Of a DNA stretch of 64,000 bases, positions 23,234 to 33,550 are shown piece after piece. The stretch covers positions 75,001 through 139,000 of the forward strand of contig CAJQUW010007472.1 of NCBI GenBank assembly GCA_907163375.1. The letters are read 5' to 3'. Position numbers and translations under genes: made by a program. Origin of the DNA: Prostheceraeus crozeri (Eukaryota; Platyhelminthes; Polycladida; Euryleptidae). The notes under the pieces are model-generated. The model was not told where the DNA came from and did no database searches. It saw only the letters and a list, made by a program, of their open reading frames with translations. Positions within the stretch are counted from its first letter, which is position 1; each line of letters starts with the position of its first letter.

Positions 23234-24354
23234 TTCTCTGTTGAAAACTTGCATTTTTGATTGCAAAGATGCTTCTATATCCATTGTCTTAAGCAAGTTT
23301 TTCAATATACATTGTTTCATGTTACAAACAATAGTTGAGTTCTTTGAATAAGTGCCTGTGGTGTATAAAAGACATCCCCTAGAAGTAAAAATCGCTCGGC
23401 GTTATAGACTTCAAAGGAGACTGACTTAATCACTTATCAAGACACCAAACACACCGACTTCATCAATGTTTGCTAATTGATTGACAATTACAGTAATTGC
23501 ACAATAGATACCACTAGATTAATGAACTGAATATGTGCATAAGAATATCAATACATTATTCCTTCCGGATGATAAGAGACTGATAATGATCTACAGATAT
23601 GGATTAAAGATGTACGAGCATAATAATGAAGATTATATGTAGCTCTCTCTTCACGAAATAAATACTTCTCATTGGCGGGATCATATCTTCACTGTCATCA
23701 CTGACAGGATAGTTCATGACATGGCTTAAGATGCTTTAGTGGACAATCGATCCCCGCTACTTGCCTTAATGTCGGCGGTCACAATTGTGACGTGTTACTT
23801 ATCCATTGATTATTATTGCCTTGACAACTGATGTGTGGTGGAGAGGGTTTGATCCTGCCAATTGACAGAGTCGTGTAAGTGGCTCGTAGCTCAGTTGGTT
23901 AGAGCACAGATCTAGTTAACCTTGGTCGTAGGCTCGAATCCTACCAGCCGCACATCTTTTGCATGGCAATTTGATCTGTCGTATATTTAATTGCATTGTT
24001 GTTAACTGCCATAAAAGGACACGTATTAGCGTCGATATTTTTACTATGTGTCCGTGGCAGGTTGGCAGGCTGATGTCCGGCGTTGAGAGACTCACATCAT
24101 CATGACAGGATAGTCTTTAGCCCAAGTCTTATAGTTAAACTGAAGAATTCACTCACTGTCTATCTTCAACAGTGTCATCGAAGCAATGAGCGTCAGAATT
24201 TTCATTTTGAAAGACAAATGTCATAATTTTTAGTGAAATTCCGACGGACATTTATTAAATATCACTTTAAACACACTATTGGCAAAATGCCTTAGTTCGT
24301 GCGCCTGAAATAATCAATAAATGCTGGTGTCTTACAAACATTATGTAAATAGAA
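23234..24354. other. spacer around the tRNA-like sequence
   Basis: Apart from the tRNA-Thr-like sequence at 23879-23952 nothing is recognised here. Confidence 0.4.
23879..23952 (+). pseudogene. decayed tRNA-Thr(AGT)-like sequence
   Basis: GGCTCGTAGCTCAGTTGGTT matches the 5' part of a tRNA, with a four-pair D stem (GCTC/GAGC). The anticodon loop reads CTAGTTA, giving AGT (Thr). The T arm GTAGG-loop-CCTAC is perfect. The acceptor stem pairs at six positions with a mismatch and one extra base, and the anticodon stem pairs at three of five. A TTTT that could stop polymerase III follows within 10 bases. It is most likely a tRNA pseudogene, or less likely a divergent working tRNA. Confidence 0.5.
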
Positions 24355-24664
24355 TAATTAAATGTTGAGTTGCATCCTCAGTTGAGAAATGGGAACAGTC
24401 CTGAATAGCTGGCATTTCATTCAACATCAAGAATCATCAGCAGGCCTAGTTCACATCTCCCCACGACGCAGCTCCCTATTTAAAGTCAATCATTGTTATT
24501 ATAGGTTTTTAATATTCTCTTACGCAATATCAAATTCCATGAGCTACAAATATGAGCGCGACACATCACTAGGCCGTCTGATGATTCCTGATGTTGAATG
24601 AAATGGCAGCTATTCAAGTCTGCTCCCATTTTCAACTGAGGATGCTACTCAATATTTAATTGTT
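24355..24664. mobile_element. MITE family E with ~80-bp terminal inverted repeats
   Basis: The first 80 and last 80 bases are near-perfect reverse complements. Both carry ATTAAAT, GCATCCTCAGTTGA, AATAGCTG, CATTTCATTCAACATCA and ATCATCAG. The unpaired middle is about 140 bp. The partial copy at 4685-4897 shares its left arm and middle. A target duplication is not clear, so the superfamily is unknown. Single-stranded, it would form a long hairpin. Confidence 0.82.
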
Positions 24665-25631
24665 CGATTCAAATGTCACCAGCTTTAGCCGATGATCTGT
24701 TTCTCTCATTTACAAGTCCATATTGTGTAAGGTCAATTAAATGAGATTCCCTAAATCAAATCTGACTTGACTCTGCAGAACCGAACAATTCGTGTAGCTA
24801 GTAGTATTTTGAGAATTGAAACAGCTGGGCAGTAATTATTCATAGGCCCGTATATTGAACTCATCCGAGTTGATTTCATCCAAATCCACAAGATGACAGT
24901 TTTAAACATAATCTCTCGATCCAAGCTAATCAATGAGCTGCAACCAATGAGATTTCCGAGATTTTGAGCAATAAAAGACATCGATCTTCTTAGAGTGAAT
25001 AAAAATTCTTCACAATGCCTACATCAAGAAAATTCGAGTTGAACTAAATTGAACTGATTCTAAGGATGAGTTCAATGCAAGGGAGAGAGATGAGGTACAT
25101 TTATTGAATTAAATGACAGCAATCGCCATTCCAAGCGCAGCGAGAGAGATAGAGCACATATGACTTTCGCATTTCATTGCCAAAATGATTGACAAAGGAA
25201 AAAAATACCGAAGAGAAAGAGAAATGATTGTAACACCTTGAGAAGATATTTTGAGGATCATTTGTCTGGAAATTGGAACATCAGAAAGTCGGATAATTTC
25301 GAGTTTAATTCCAATGTCAACAACAACTGTGACACTGAAATTTGACATCAGAAGCCTTGATTCGAGACAATTCATTTACTTGGAAGTTCAAATTGATGCA
25401 GTTCATCCAGTGAGCTTTTAAATCTGACTCCGTAATTCAAATCGTAAGACAGAGATAAATCGGCACGCAGGATATTGGCACTTAGCAGACAGCACCACAC
25501 GCAAGGATAGTTCGGAAAGTAATTGAATTCTGCCCACCGATCCGAGGAACCGAGGAAGTTCTACTGAAGTTGTGGCGAAAAAGAACAAGGACAAATATAA
25601 GTACTTCATAATTAATGAAATACAAAGGAAA
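24665..25631. other. unassigned spacer
   Basis: No gene recognised. The minus-strand frame at 25109-25375 (88 codons, hydrophobic stretches) has no family resemblance and no support. Confidence 0.4.
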
Positions 25632-26236
25632 TGGTGGTCTCCGTGGCACAGGGGTTAAGTGATTGGCCTAGCAATCTTTCGGTGCAGAGGTCGAACCCCG
25701 ACGGTGTCATTAGGAGTCGTCAGGAAGGGAATCCGTGCTAGAAGATCGCAGCGCTCCAGTCTGACTGTCAGTTGAAGCTGGGACATTCCCATAACGACGT
25801 CTAAATGTTTCACAATTTTAATAAACTTATATTTAATAAGACTTAAGGTTTGCCTTAAGAGGACAGGTGGTGCGTTCCCACCGGCAGACATTAAACGTTC
25901 AAGGCGCGTCAAACTTTTGACTGTCCTAGGACTACATTTTAGAGCCAAACTTGACGAGATCGGTGTGGAGGACCTTCCCACTAGTCCATTTTTCAATCAG
26001 CGCTTCTGAAGCGGGGCTGGACCTTACCCCTAATGGTCCTTTGACTTGTGATCCTCGACAAATGCATGGAGGTCTTTAAGCACAAAGACTTGAAGGATCT
26101 GATTGCGTGCCGGGCGGACCTTCCCGGGGGTCCACTCGGACACACCGTGGCGGACCACTCGGGGTCCACTCGTGTCAGCACCGTCCAAGCCCTCCAGTAA
26201 GGCGGAGTAGTAACGTTAAACCATCATTTCATTCAT
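25632..26236 (+). repeat. tRNA-derived SINE interrupted by a 400-bp insert
   Basis: The SINE head and GGAAGGGAATCCG block occupy 25632-25775. The SINE resumes at about 26175 with GTGTCAGCACCGTCCAAGCC and ends near 26236 with TTAAACCATCATTTC. The insert is GC-richer than its neighbours and holds repeated GGTCCACTCG and GACCTTCCC motifs. TGTCAG occurs at both junctions and could be a 6-bp duplication. No inverted ends are visible in the insert, so its nature is unknown. Confidence 0.7.
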
Positions 26237-26978
26237 CAATTGTAAAACGTTGAGAGAACCAGCTACCAAAATTTATCGCCATTCGATTTCTTCCTCCAAG
26301 ACATAAATTATATGTTTATTAATTTATTAAATGACGTATCAATTAATACATTAAGCAATATATGAATAATGTATACTTTAGAGATGGTCAAAGTTTTTTA
26401 CCAGCCCAATTTGAAAGGTTTCGGACCATGACCAATACCTTCATCTCAAATGTCGTGGGGAGAGTGGTACAATATTTTGGTACCATCGGATAGCGCTCGA
26501 CGCGAGCATTCGAATGACCCCTCACCCACCGCTACGATAAGTTCACGAAAACCTACTGTGTCCTATAAAATCACACCGTTCTACACTGCTGCGATTCTAC
26601 TCGAAATGCGGCCTTACGTTTAAAAAATCAATGTTTTCAATAGGAATTCCTTTTTTTGAGAATTAGGATATGATGTAAAACATTTACATCGCTATTAGAC
26701 TATACTTTTACAATCCAAAGTATTTTTCAAGTTGGTAATTCAGGTAGCGGAAATATTGGCCCACCAATGGTCACCAAATCGACGCAAGGGCAGCGTCGCA
26801 CACCCCAGTTTGTATTTCCTGGGTAGTCATTGAAAATCCTCTGATATTCCGACAATCAGTGGTCTAAGAATCCTATCTACTATGAAGAAGCCGAAATTCC
26901 AACTAGTTTTCCCCCACATAGAAAAACACTAATTTTTATAAGATTGTACATAGCATGCATACATGCTATCATGTACAC
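26237..26978. other. unassigned spacer
   Basis: No gene recognised. A slightly CpG-richer patch lies at 26490-26530. Confidence 0.4.
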
Positions 26979-27062
26979 AGTCAGGGATGTCAGTGAACCA
27001 TAGATAGTGAAGAATAGATCGATATGAACTATCTATGTTTCATAGACATTCCTGATACAGTA
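26979..27062. repeat. ~30-bp-arm hairpin
   Basis: CAGTCAGGGATGTCAGTGAA and ATAGATAGT on the left pair with ACTATCTATGTTTCATAGACATTCCTGATA on the right, with some mismatches and a spacer of about 22 bases. It could be a small foldback element. Confidence 0.7.
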
Positions 27063-27121
27063 TAACGGTAATATGAACGTTCTTGACATTCATTTATATA
27101 GCTAAAGATGTCCACTTCAGC

Positions 27122-27196
27122 ATATACATACCAAGGTGGTCTAGATATCTATAATTGTACAATTACAGATATCTAGACCTCCTTGATACATATGTA
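27122..27196. repeat. near-perfect palindrome, ~37-bp arms
   Basis: Centred at 27158/27159 on AATTGTACAATT. The inner 54 bp (27132-27185) match at 25 of 27 pairs, with GGTCTAGATATCT in both arms, and weaker pairing continues outward through ATACATA/TATGTA. It lies 70 bp from another hairpin. Confidence 0.88.
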
Positions 27197-27643
27197 CACA
27201 GTGACAGAAATATCCATGATCGCATCTCGAATAAAAGCCTCTCTCCTTCTTAAAGTTTCAAAGTTTGGCACCCAGTTTGTTAAAACAACTGATAATTTAG
27301 TTTTTTAAGACGCGAATCTGTAACCAAGTGTTTCAGAAGTTTGCAGGGATGTCCATGTTTTTATCTATAGGAAATCCCATCTACAGACGGACGTTTTACA
27401 ATAGTTTTCAACAGCTCAGTGTGTTAGTTTATTTATGGTTTCTTGTATATTGAGAAGTCCTTCTTGTAAGTCAAAACTATGGAGACAATAATTCATCATG
27501 CTAATAACCAATCCGTAGGCTTATTGAAACTGCTAAAAAATGCATGCCGGACATATATGTGCCGTGCATATAACGCGACTTAGTAATTCAATCAAAAAGG
27601 TCATTGATCTGCTTTAATAAGAGTTACAGTGTGGTTTGAAAGA

Positions 27644-27840
27644 GTGGCCTCCGTGGCACAGTGGCTAAGTGCTTGGCCTGGTGATCTTTCGGTCCAGAGG
27701 TCGAGCCCCCGAGAGTGTCATTGAAAGTCATCAGTAAGGGTATTCGTACTAAAAGATTGCATCGCTCCAGAATAAAGTCTGACTATGTCAGCACCGTCCG
27801 AGGCCCTAAGTATGGGGGAGTAGTGACGTTAAAACTTCAA
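27644..27840 (+). repeat. tRNA-derived SINE, near full length
   Basis: GGCCTCCGTGGCACAGTGG, GGTCGAGCCCCCGAGAGTG, the GTCTGACTATGTCAGCACCG block and GGGGGAGTAGTGACGTTAAA. The usual GGAAGGGCATCCG has decayed to GTAAGGGTATTCG. Confidence 0.88.
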
Positions 27841-29499
27841 AGTTTGGTTTAAAACAACAGTTACACACCCGTGTCTTCTTCATCTAGGAACGTCGGCCTG
27901 GATCGGACCCCAAGACTCTCTCTCTTTCTGCTGCTGACTCGTCTATCCATGCATCAACTCCGCATTGCCTCATACGTTACTATCATGCACTCTCCACTTT
28001 CTGAGTACTTGATCCACTTGTCTGGTTTTCAATGCATTCTTCATTACTATCATTATATCATATTAGTCGAAGTGCTCTCGCTTTAACACTCGAGGTCTAG
28101 CTGCTCACGTTTAGAAATTCTCGATTTCGACTGCTTATCTGTCGAGGATCCTCTTCATCTTGTCATAGAAAACCAATCGCGCTCGTCGGGTGAAAGCAAA
28201 TCTTCACTCTTCAACCCAATTACTCCCTTCGTCGCCTATCGATCACATCGCCAACAGTTGGCGACACTCGAGTTTTATCGCCTCCTTTATTCCTATGCCG
28301 TGGGTGGCATCAATCTCGACCGCAAACGCGAACACTGTCGATACCTACGACTGAAGTAGCATTACTTCTGAAGAGTCACGTTTCATCTACTCGCCTTTTG
28401 TTTCCTGAAGTCAATTTCTGGAGAAGATTTAATTTTGGATGTGATAACATAACAAGCCAAATATTCTTCTCTAATCGTTCGTCCTCGAATGCAAGATTCT
28501 GTCTAGAATTTCATAGCCATGAGCACCTGGATTAACAGTAGTTGACATTGTTGGTGGGATAGAAATCCTTCTTTCCACTGTTTCTGCTTGTAGGACTAGA
28601 ATAGAAACCGCTGCGTGTGGATAAACATTTTCGTCAATTCTCTTTTTTCAAATCCATTAAGTTCTTGTCATAATGTGATGGATGCATTGCTTTTAGATTG
28701 CAGATTCATCTCGAGTCTTTACAAAGTATTCTGAGGCACCAATAAGAAATCTAACACTTCCACAGGATGACTATCGATGTCATCTAAGACATTTACTAGC
28801 CATTGTAAGCAGCCATGCTTCATGAACTGTGTATCATAGGGATGCGTGTCTTCGGCGTACCAATGCTTTCAATGAAATGTCCATTGAACAGTATTACTGT
28901 GGATGCAGTGCCAATACTCGATGACGTAGACTTAGAAAGTTTAATTTAAGTCGCAATCTTAAAATTCTCGGATGACTATTGACGGGAGGTATGCCATAAT
29001 TTTTCGGAAAACACAACTGTGTAGTCTCTCCCCAAGCTTTATTGCCGATAAAAGTGATTTTATAAAAGAAACAGACACCAACAAACCGCTCCTCGCCGAG
29101 CGTCCGAGGTTGCGCGCGGTCACGCGTGCGCGCAGTACAAAAGAAGTTAATTTAAAAGCACTTCAAACACCTCAAACAAGAGTTTAATTAATTTTCTATT
29201 GATTTTCTATTGATTTTTATGTTCAACATAAAATAATATCAGCTTTTCACATTTTCTAGTACAGGCGTTACGGACTGGCTAGAAAGAATATCTAAGTGAC
29301 AGTATTGGAAAGTCATAATAGAGCGGTGGCGATGCGTTTATGTTAAATTAATCTTAAAATTGTTCATTGAAGCGTTAAGCTTGATTGAACCCTTTGTAGC
29401 CGTGAAAGTCTTTGCTGAGTCATTGCTCCTCAGTAATGCAGCACTACAGAGAATGAGGCTCTTAGAGAGGGAATTACTCATAAATTGCTCTTCACCCAT
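27841..29499. other. unassigned spacer, pyrimidine-skewed and CpG patches
   Basis: About 27870-28390 has an excess of C and T on the plus strand with runs such as CTCTCTCTCTTTCTGCTGCTG. About 29085-29135 is a small CpG-rich patch (GCGCGCGGTCACGCGTGCGC) unlike its AT-rich surroundings. No protein family is recognised in either. Confidence 0.35.
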
Positions 29500-29790
29500 G
29501 GCGTACGCATTGTAAGTAAAGCAGCAACTCAGTATTTTCAAATCCCCAATAGTTTCCATTTTATTAAATTAACTCTTGTTGGTACGTAGCACCACCACCT
29601 GTGAGATGTGCAATCTTTGCTGTTTTGGAGAAATCAACACGCCTCATGATAGCAATACAACTTTCGAGCCACTGATTACCATGGAGAGGCACTGTTATTT
29701 TTAATTAAGTTCGATGGAAGTAACTGATGCTAAGTAAGTATATTATAGCAGGTAGAGTGTCGACTCAAAAAGTATCTGTCTACATTGAAA
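29500..29790 (+). repeat. repeat family B, copy 3 (partial)
   Basis: Corresponds to the first third of copies 1 and 2 (GCARCAACTCAGTATTTTCAAAT, CTCATGATAGCAATA). It is more divergent than copies 1 and 2 and stops before the LINE at 29.9 kb. Confidence 0.6.
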
Positions 29791-29879
29791 CTATTAATAT
29801 GAAAAGATTCAGTTTTTTACCGAGATGTATATATTAACGAAAGGTTACAACCTTGCGCGCACATGCTGATAGAAAGTGA

Positions 29880-30770
29880 CAGACGGACAGCAAACAGCAG
29901 ACTGAAAGGTGAGATTGAGAGCCTGTAGGTCTGACTTGAAGCAGTCAATCAAGGTCTGAGTCCGGCCTTGTCCTCTTTGAAATCCGAGGGTTGATTCAGG
30001 AGGACCAAGGAAAGCGGAATTTTGTTACCTCTGCCGAAGCTTCGCAGGCAGTGGCCAATCAGACGTTGACGACGTTGCCGCCAGTTCTTGCCAATAGCAC
30101 TTTATTCGAGATTTTCTGCGGGTAGTGTATGCCCAGAGCGTTGCTATGAGCAGCATCCATGACCTGCCTTCTTGTGTCGGTAGCTGGAACTGCTTCTAAA
30201 CCGTAGAGGAGTATGGGTTCCACGATGGATTGAAATATTCGCACTTTCAGACGGTCTCGGGCAGTGGAGTTGAAAATCTTCTTCAAAAGTTGAGATGCTC
30301 GCCAGGCCAAGCATTTTCTCTCGTGAAAGATGGAGTCCGGTGACATGATGCGGCTGCCGAGGTACTTAAAGTCCTTAAATACAGAAATTGTCTATCCGGA
30401 AGTAAGAGAAAGTGATGGAGTGTTGTTGAAATCAAGGTGTAAGACCTTAGTCTTTCTAGCGTCAATTTGAAGACCGACACGTTCACACTTCACACAGCTT
30501 TAAGAGCGCGAGTTGGGCTGCTGGAGGGCTGTTGCAGATAAGTGCGATCTCATCTGCGTACGCTAAGGCAGGGAGGGAGATCGCAGGATGTCTGGAGCTT
30601 CCGCGTTGGGTTTAGAACGAAGCTTTTGTCCTCGTTGAGGCACCGACGAAGAACATAGTCCACTACTACGATGAAGAGGAAAGGCGACAAAGTGTCGCCT
30701 TGAAGGACTCCGGAGCTTGTTCCGAACACCTCAGTCGGGCCACTGGAGGTTTGGATGAACTACCGAGATG
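29880..30770 (-). mobile_element. non-LTR retrotransposon reverse transcriptase, 3' part
   Basis: Read on the minus strand from about 30770, the translation contains GVLQGDTLSPFLFIVVVDYV, the RT block with QGD and LSP. Next comes YADEIALICN at the catalytic site (A-D-E where A-D-D is usual), then the thumb frame 30059-30346 (95 codons) with ERKCLAWRASQLLKKIF and ILLYGLEAV. It ends with GRTQTLIDCFKSDLQALNLT near 29920. The pieces fall in different frames with stops between them, so it is a pseudogene. The 5' half is absent. It most resembles the R2/R4 to RTE range of LINEs, and the clade is not certain. Confidence 0.82.
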
Positions 30771-30777
30771 ACGTCCC

Positions 30778-31370
30778 TTTACAAGTAGTATGAAACTTGT
30801 TAGATATCAAAATGAATGAGCAATTGCTCACAGGTATCTTAATTGAGCGGTAATTTATCTGATTATCAAGAAACCTGTTTGAATGCAAGTCTTCATCGAA
30901 ACGTTGACATTTTATTGTGATTCTTGGCTGAGATTTCAAGTTTTTAATTTAATTTTCAGCGGCATAATTTTATGATTAACTAAATTTATGTTTTGTTTCT
31001 TGAATCTGAATGTGATGTGGACTCATATTTACAACTATTTAAGTTATAATCTTTGTATTTGATTATAACAGTTTTCTCTTTCAGTTGCATTTTTGTGACA
31101 TGAGCACATTTAAGAAAATACTCTTATTAATAAGGCTGAGCATCAGAGTAATAGTAACGCATGGAATTTCTAATTTGCCAAACTCCTTTCCAAGGTTAAC
31201 ATGACGCGGAGTATTTGTAAAACACTGCTATTCCTTCTGTGTTGCTGTCATGATCATTCAAATCCATACAAATCTCTCGAAAAGTGTATACAATAGCATT
31301 TCTCACATTCGGTACTGGGTCTGAACTCGAGTTCATCTAGTAAAATCGAATCTGTATACAAAATGGGGAT
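30778..31370 (-). repeat. repeat family B, copy 4 (inverted)
   Basis: The reverse complement aligns with 16690-17010 (GTCCACATCACATTCAGATTC, the AATCATAAAAT run, CAAGTTTCATACTACTTGT) and further on with the ACTCGAGTTCA and GTATACA segment of the family's 5' part. It lies directly next to the LINE RT and head to head with copy 5. Confidence 0.7.
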
Positions 31371-31564
31371 TTAATTAATACTTAGTTGCTACTTAATATA
31401 CTTAAATTATGAATTTCAACCTTGATGATACATGTAAATATGATTTCTTGCGCTTGATCATGTCACAAACTGAATGACACAGAAAAATTGAAATATCATG
31501 AAGACAGTTGTCATAATTCATCAAAAAAAGTCACTCCAACGGTCTACAGTAATATTCATATGAG

Positions 31565-31790
31565 AAAACTTAAGAACTTAATTTAGTGAATCAGAAAGTC
31601 CCATAAGCAAATTGAATTTAGACACAGGAATAATTTGCAGAAATTTACCTTTTTAAAGATGGATCAAATATTTTTTTGGACATCAGGAGCCTAATCTCCG
31701 CAAAAGCAGGATCTTTTGTTCTGAAAATCTTTATTGTATCTTGATTGTTGTCTTTTGTTGCATGTCTTTCATTGTAAGTTGACATTTTTT
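31565..31790 (+). repeat. repeat family B, copy 5 (partial)
   Basis: Matches 2210-2540: TTTAGTGAATCA, GCAGAAATTTA, and GGACATCAGGAGCCTAATCTC against GGACCGCAGGAACGTAATCTC. Plus orientation, facing copy 4. Confidence 0.65.
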
Positions 31791-31798
31791 GAGTACCC

Positions 31799-32021
31799 AC
31801 TCTAAACCAGCACCTCCTAAATCACACACTGAAGCGAGACACTATTCGTAACTAATAAAAAAATCCTAAAGCAAAGCGTTTTAGGAGGCTAGCGCACTAG
31901 TGTTATTTTTCTCTTTAGTATGTCAGCAATCTATTTCACGCAACCTCCTAAAATTCTAGTGTGTCTCGCTTTAGGATGCAGATTTCTTCGATTTTAGGAG
32001 GTGACAGTTTACAGTATACTT
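31799..32021. mobile_element. short MITE with CACCTCCTAAA repeats
   Basis: The left end is TAAACCAGCACCTCCTAAAT. The right end on the minus strand is TAAACTGTCACCTCCTAAAA. A second inverted pair, GCGAGACAC/GTGTCTCGC, lies inside. CCTCCTAAAA or its complement occurs four times within 220 bp. No transposase and no clear target duplication. Confidence 0.65.
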
Positions 32022-33290
32022 TGTACTTACTCGATGTCTGCGTCACTTCAAACTTTTTGAATCAGCTCCAGATTACCTCTGAAAATAGAGGTGGATTAAT
32101 CAAAATCATAATCATAATCACGTTAATTAATCAGCAAATTTGATTCATCCAAGCATCAGTTGCGATCAGAACACGGCCACCGATGGCAGAGTGACGGAAA
32201 GGACTGCGTAAGGACGGAAAGTACACAGAGAGTACCATTCCTTGATGCACGTTCATGAACATGCTTCCACACCACGTCATTAAATATCTTCACTACAATG
32301 TTATCCCTCTGATGTCTTCTCTTTACGTGTACTTTAGATTGTGAAGACATACTCAATAGACTACTGGGTTTAATACTTTCGTCAATCTGTGCGCTACAGT
32401 GCCGGTAATAATACTAATTAAGTGAACTTAGTGATTGAACAAGGAGATGCGGTCGAATAAATACTGCTGTCAGTGCACATTATTAAACATTATTATCACG
32501 ATTCAAATTATTACTTAAGCGCAGTGTATTTATCATTGACCCGACAAAGCGTCTGAAAGTCACAATCAGCATCATATTCAGTCCATCCAGCCTTCATGAT
32601 AAAGCGTCTAACCACATGAATCATATAGTCAAAATTTAGAACACCTTAATCAATCATAATCAAATATCTGAAGACTGTAATCATAATCAGCATTTTTGAA
32701 TATTGGCCGTTCCAGCTCTATCTGCAAGTATGTTAACTTTAGAAGTGTAACTATAGAGAATTTAGTAGTTAGCTTTCATGAAAATCTCCCATTATCATGA
32801 CGTGTGTCATCTCGTGCAATAGAAATGACGAAGTCTTAGAATATTCAACGCAATTTTTATTGAATTATCCTTTTTATACCAGCATTTATGTAGATATTAA
32901 AATTATGTTGAAAACAGCGGAGGTCGATAGTAGATTTCATTGTTATCAGATTCAATGCAACAGAAATTAGTTATTTTCGCAACAAATGCAAATGCAAATT
33001 ATCCATCTTTATTGTCTATAGTTAACATCTATTAACATGTCTATTGATCAAACAATAGTTCAGCAATAGTTTGTTAATCGAAAATAATGCGATTAGGATG
33101 GATATCTTTGCACGAGTTGCCTGGTTTGTATATCAGAGGATCTTCAAAATCTATGACTATCAGAAGTTTGAAGCTGTTGAAAATCTACCTCTATTTGTCA
33201 TGGAATTGTAGATATCAGCGGTATTTCTTGAGATTTCCATGTAGAATTTACCGTTTTAGAGGATGAAAAACTTTCAATGTGCTAATGTAT
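32022..33290. other. unassigned spacer
   Basis: No gene recognised. AATCATAATCA is repeated loosely at about 32100-32120 and 32640-32690. Confidence 0.4.
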
Positions 33291-33550
33291 TCCAATGAAG
33301 GAGTGCAATATAACATTAACATGGATTTTTGAGGGCAACAATGCAATATTGCAGTTTAGACAGCTGAACCGCAATATGCTATGAGGCTGAGGGCCTTGCA
33401 CTTAAATGGAAGATTAAAAATGTTTTTCATATATCTACGTTCTTTATTCTGAACTGCAATATACCAAACCGGCATATAGTGATTCAGTATTTTAACCAAG
33501 GAAGATATACACACCTAAACACAATGTAGGACATTTGAGGGCGCGTAAAC
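33291..33550 (+). repeat. repeat family C, copy 1
   Basis: Aligns inverted with 50060-50440. Shared are AACATGGATTTTTGAGGGC, the GCAATATTGCAGTTTAGACA run, GAACCGCAATATGCTATGAG, TTCATATATCTACGTTCTTT and AACACAATGTAGGACATTTG. It is rich in AACYGCAATAT motifs in both orientations. Confidence 0.8.

Noticed and set aside
22875-23351. 158-codon plus-strand open frame, among the longest in the window
   Set aside because: Its middle is a minus-strand SINE (23021-23216) with its own target duplication. The frame is chance.
25109-25375. 88-codon hydrophobic minus-strand frame as a membrane protein
   Set aside because: Hydrophobic frames are common in AT-rich DNA. There is no support beyond composition.
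25655-25996. 113-codon minus-strand frame
   Set aside because: Runs through a SINE copy and the insert within it. Its end is SINE head sequence translated backwards.
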